27,163 nt of DNA from Gammaproteobacteria bacterium UBA2168 (GTDB lineage Bacteria > Pseudomonadota > Gammaproteobacteria > Pseudomonadales > Azotimanducaceae), in assembly GCA_002327525.1 (NCBI GenBank), contig DCWG01000048.1, positions 474-27,636 of the forward strand, read 5' to 3'. A model generated the notes under the pieces. That model searched no databases. It saw nothing but the letters and a program-made list of their open reading frames with translations, and was not told where the DNA came from. Position numbers and translations under genes: made by a program. Numbering within the stretch: position 1 is the stretch's first letter; the number at the start of each line of letters is the position of its first letter. Positions 26,039 to 27,163 of this stretch are shown here, piece after piece.

Positions 26039-26365
26039 ATGAACGCCCTCGAGCCGACCCCCAGACCCGGCTTCCACACCTTAACAGCACGCCAGAAAAT
26101 CGCATCCGCCCTGCTGTTGTGGGCCGCGTTCTGTGTGCAACTGGCGCTTGCCGAGGAGAGCATCAAGGGTCCGGACGTGACCATCATCGTCACGGAAGAG
26201 CGCACCGTGCTCGAGTACCGGCAAAACGGCCACATCCGCATGATCAAGATCGTACCGAAACGCGGCAAACCCTACTTCCTGGTGCCACGTGATACGACCA
26301 CCGGAGAGACGGATCTCACCCGCGCCGATATGTTGCTGCCGAGCTGGAAGATCGCCGAGTTCTGA
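26039..26365 (+). CDS. DUF2782 domain protein
   Basis: A 108-residue protein with an N-terminal hydrophobic segment (about 20-38, ending QLALA), probably a signal peptide or anchor. It is followed by a small beta-rich domain: VTIIVTEERTVLEYRQNGHI and IKIVPKRGKPYFLVPRD. This is the DUF2782 pattern, function unknown, which I recall as commonly divergent from polA in Pseudomonas and relatives. Start ATG 26039 lies 36 bp from the polA start on the other strand, so both promoters must be compact or overlap the genes. The ribosome binding site is weak. It converges on egtD with 16 bp between the stop codons. Confidence 0.85.
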   Translation: MNALEPTPRPGFHTLTARQKIASALLLWAAFCVQLALAEESIKGPDVTIIVTEERTVLEYRQNGHIRMIKIVPKRGKPYFLVPRDTTTGETDLTRADMLLPSWKIAEF

Positions 26366-26373
26366 ACAGCGAA

Positions 26374-26390
26374 AGCGCTCTCTATGCGCT
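26374..26390. terminator. Small hairpin between convergent DUF2782 and egtD genes
   Basis: AGCGC (26374-26378) and GCGCT (26386-26390) can pair around a 7-base loop in the gap between the two stop codons, running into the end of egtD. There is no T run, so it is at best a weak bidirectional terminator. Confidence 0.2.
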
Positions 26391-27163
26391 CGCCACGCGC
26401 AGCAGCAGAACGGAAAAGTAGTCGCGCGTATCGCTCCACGCATCCACACCGCGGAACCCGGCCGTCGAAGCGAGTTCAATGAAGTCATCGACGTGGTATT
26501 TGTAGCTATTTTCCGTATGGATCAACTCGCCCGCCTCGAGCCCGATCACGGTGGAGCCAATCCGCACCCGCTGTGTTGTCTTGCTTTTGACAAACATCTG
26601 AATGCATCCCATACGCTCATCGTAGTGTGCCCGATGTGTGAAGCGAACCGTATCGAAGTCGCTGCCCACCAATTCGTTCAGGTGATTCAGTACGTTGAGG
26701 TTGAATTGGGCGGTTACCCCCTGCGCATCGTTGTAAGCCGCCTCCAGCACCCGAACGTCTTTCTTTCGGTCGATGCCGATGATCAAGTATCCACCCGGCC
26801 CGAGCGTACGCGCCACATTTTCCAGGAAGGCCTTTGCTCCCGCGGGTTCGAAATTACCTATGCTCGATCCCGGGAAGAAGCCGACCTTGGTGAGTTCGGC
26901 AACCACCGCGGGCAACTCGAAAGCCGATGTGAAGTCCGCACCCGTCGGATAGACCTCGAGCCAGGGGAAGTCCGCGTGCAGTTCGCGCGACTGATCACGC
27001 AGGTGCTCGGCGGATATGTCCACCGGCAGGTACACGGCCGGTTGCAGCACTTCGAGCAACTTTCGCACCTTCCGCGCGGTACCAGCGCCGTACTCCACCA
27101 GGCACCATCCACTGCCAAGCATTTCCCGCATCGCCGGAAGACAGGCACCGAGAACGGCAAGCT
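26382..27163 (-). CDS. egtD: L-histidine N-alpha-methyltransferase EgtD (5' end outside window)
   Basis: SAM-dependent enzyme that trimethylates histidine to hercynine in ergothioneine biosynthesis. The frame is open to the window edge, giving 260 codons, so the N-terminal roughly 60 residues are missing. Visible family signatures are LVEYGAGTARKVRKLL (SAM site), YLPVDIS, FFPGSSIGNFEP, IIGIDRKKD, the block LEAAYNDAQGVTAQFNLNVL and the C-terminal HTENSYKYHVDDF. Ergothioneine genes often pair egtD with egtB, which would be expected upstream, beyond 27163. An in-frame ATG at 27131 exists, but conserved sequence continues before it, so it is internal. It converges on the DUF2782 gene. Confidence 0.92.
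   Translation of the reverse strand, partial: LAVLGACLPAMREMLGSGWCLVEYGAGTARKVRKLLEVLQPAVYLPVDISAEHLRDQSRELHADFPWLEVYPTGADFTSAFELPAVVAELTKVGFFPGSSIGNFEPAGAKAFLENVARTLGPGGYLIIGIDRKKDVRVLEAAYNDAQGVTAQFNLNVLNHLNELVGSDFDTVRFTHRAHYDERMGCIQMFVKSKTTQRVRIGSTVIGLEAGELIHTENSYKYHVDDFIELASTAGFRGVDAWSDTRDYFSVLLLRVASA

Overview
The window looks like a chromosomal segment of a GC-rich gammaproteobacterium. The strongest evidence is the block 20051-26365: polA, engB, a diheme cytochrome c4, a DsbA-type oxidoreductase, an endonuclease/exonuclease/phosphatase (EEP) protein and a DUF2782 protein. They are ordered and oriented as I recall from Pseudomonas-like genomes. DNA polymerase II, homodimeric-type pyruvate dehydrogenase E1, a PQQ-dependent alcohol dehydrogenase and an acyl-CoA dehydrogenase fit an aerobic heterotroph, perhaps marine or soil. 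No tRNA, rRNA, CRISPR, insertion sequence, integrase or phage gene was seen.

Layout. 1-1964 (minus): 5' part of an acyl-CoA dehydrogenase gene preceded by an APC-type amino acid permease. 2007-3142 (plus): a possible 31-residue peptide ORF, a metallophosphoesterase and a small hypothetical gene. 3047-10238 (minus): five closely packed genes, in transcription order a 5-formyl-THF cyclo-ligase-like protein, an exported NPP-type phosphodiesterase, an alkyl-DHAP-synthase-like flavoenzyme, DNA polymerase II and a saccharopine-dehydrogenase-like reductase. 10501-13411 (plus): a membrane-anchored serine beta-lactamase-like hydrolase, an MFS transporter and a DUF2905 membrane protein. 13429-14013 (minus): a coiled-coil gene broken by one in-frame TAA. 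14068-16758 (minus): aceE without aceF or lpd beside it. 16861-20017 (plus): an alpha/beta hydrolase broken by one in-frame TAG, then a PQQ- and heme-dependent alcohol dehydrogenase. 20051-22380 (minus): EEP protein, DsbA-like protein and cytochrome c4. 22659-23288 (plus): engB. 23300-26002 (minus): polA. 26039-26365 (plus): DUF2782 protein. 26382-27163 (minus): egtD, cut by the window edge.

Working together. The periplasmic or membrane respiratory pieces (PQQ alcohol dehydrogenase with a cytochrome c domain, cytochrome c4, DsbA-like oxidoreductase) fit alcohol oxidation feeding a c-type cytochrome chain. Two DNA polymerases, Pol I and Pol II, lie about 17 kb apart. The Pol II gene sits inside a tightly spaced set of metabolic genes, so their co-expression is likely even though a shared function is not obvious.

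I did not find a clear new multigene system. The observations most worth checking are the two genes interrupted by single in-frame stop codons on either side of aceE, a diverged repeat pair upstream of two plus-strand genes, the polB-containing gene cluster, and the small ORF at 2007-2102.
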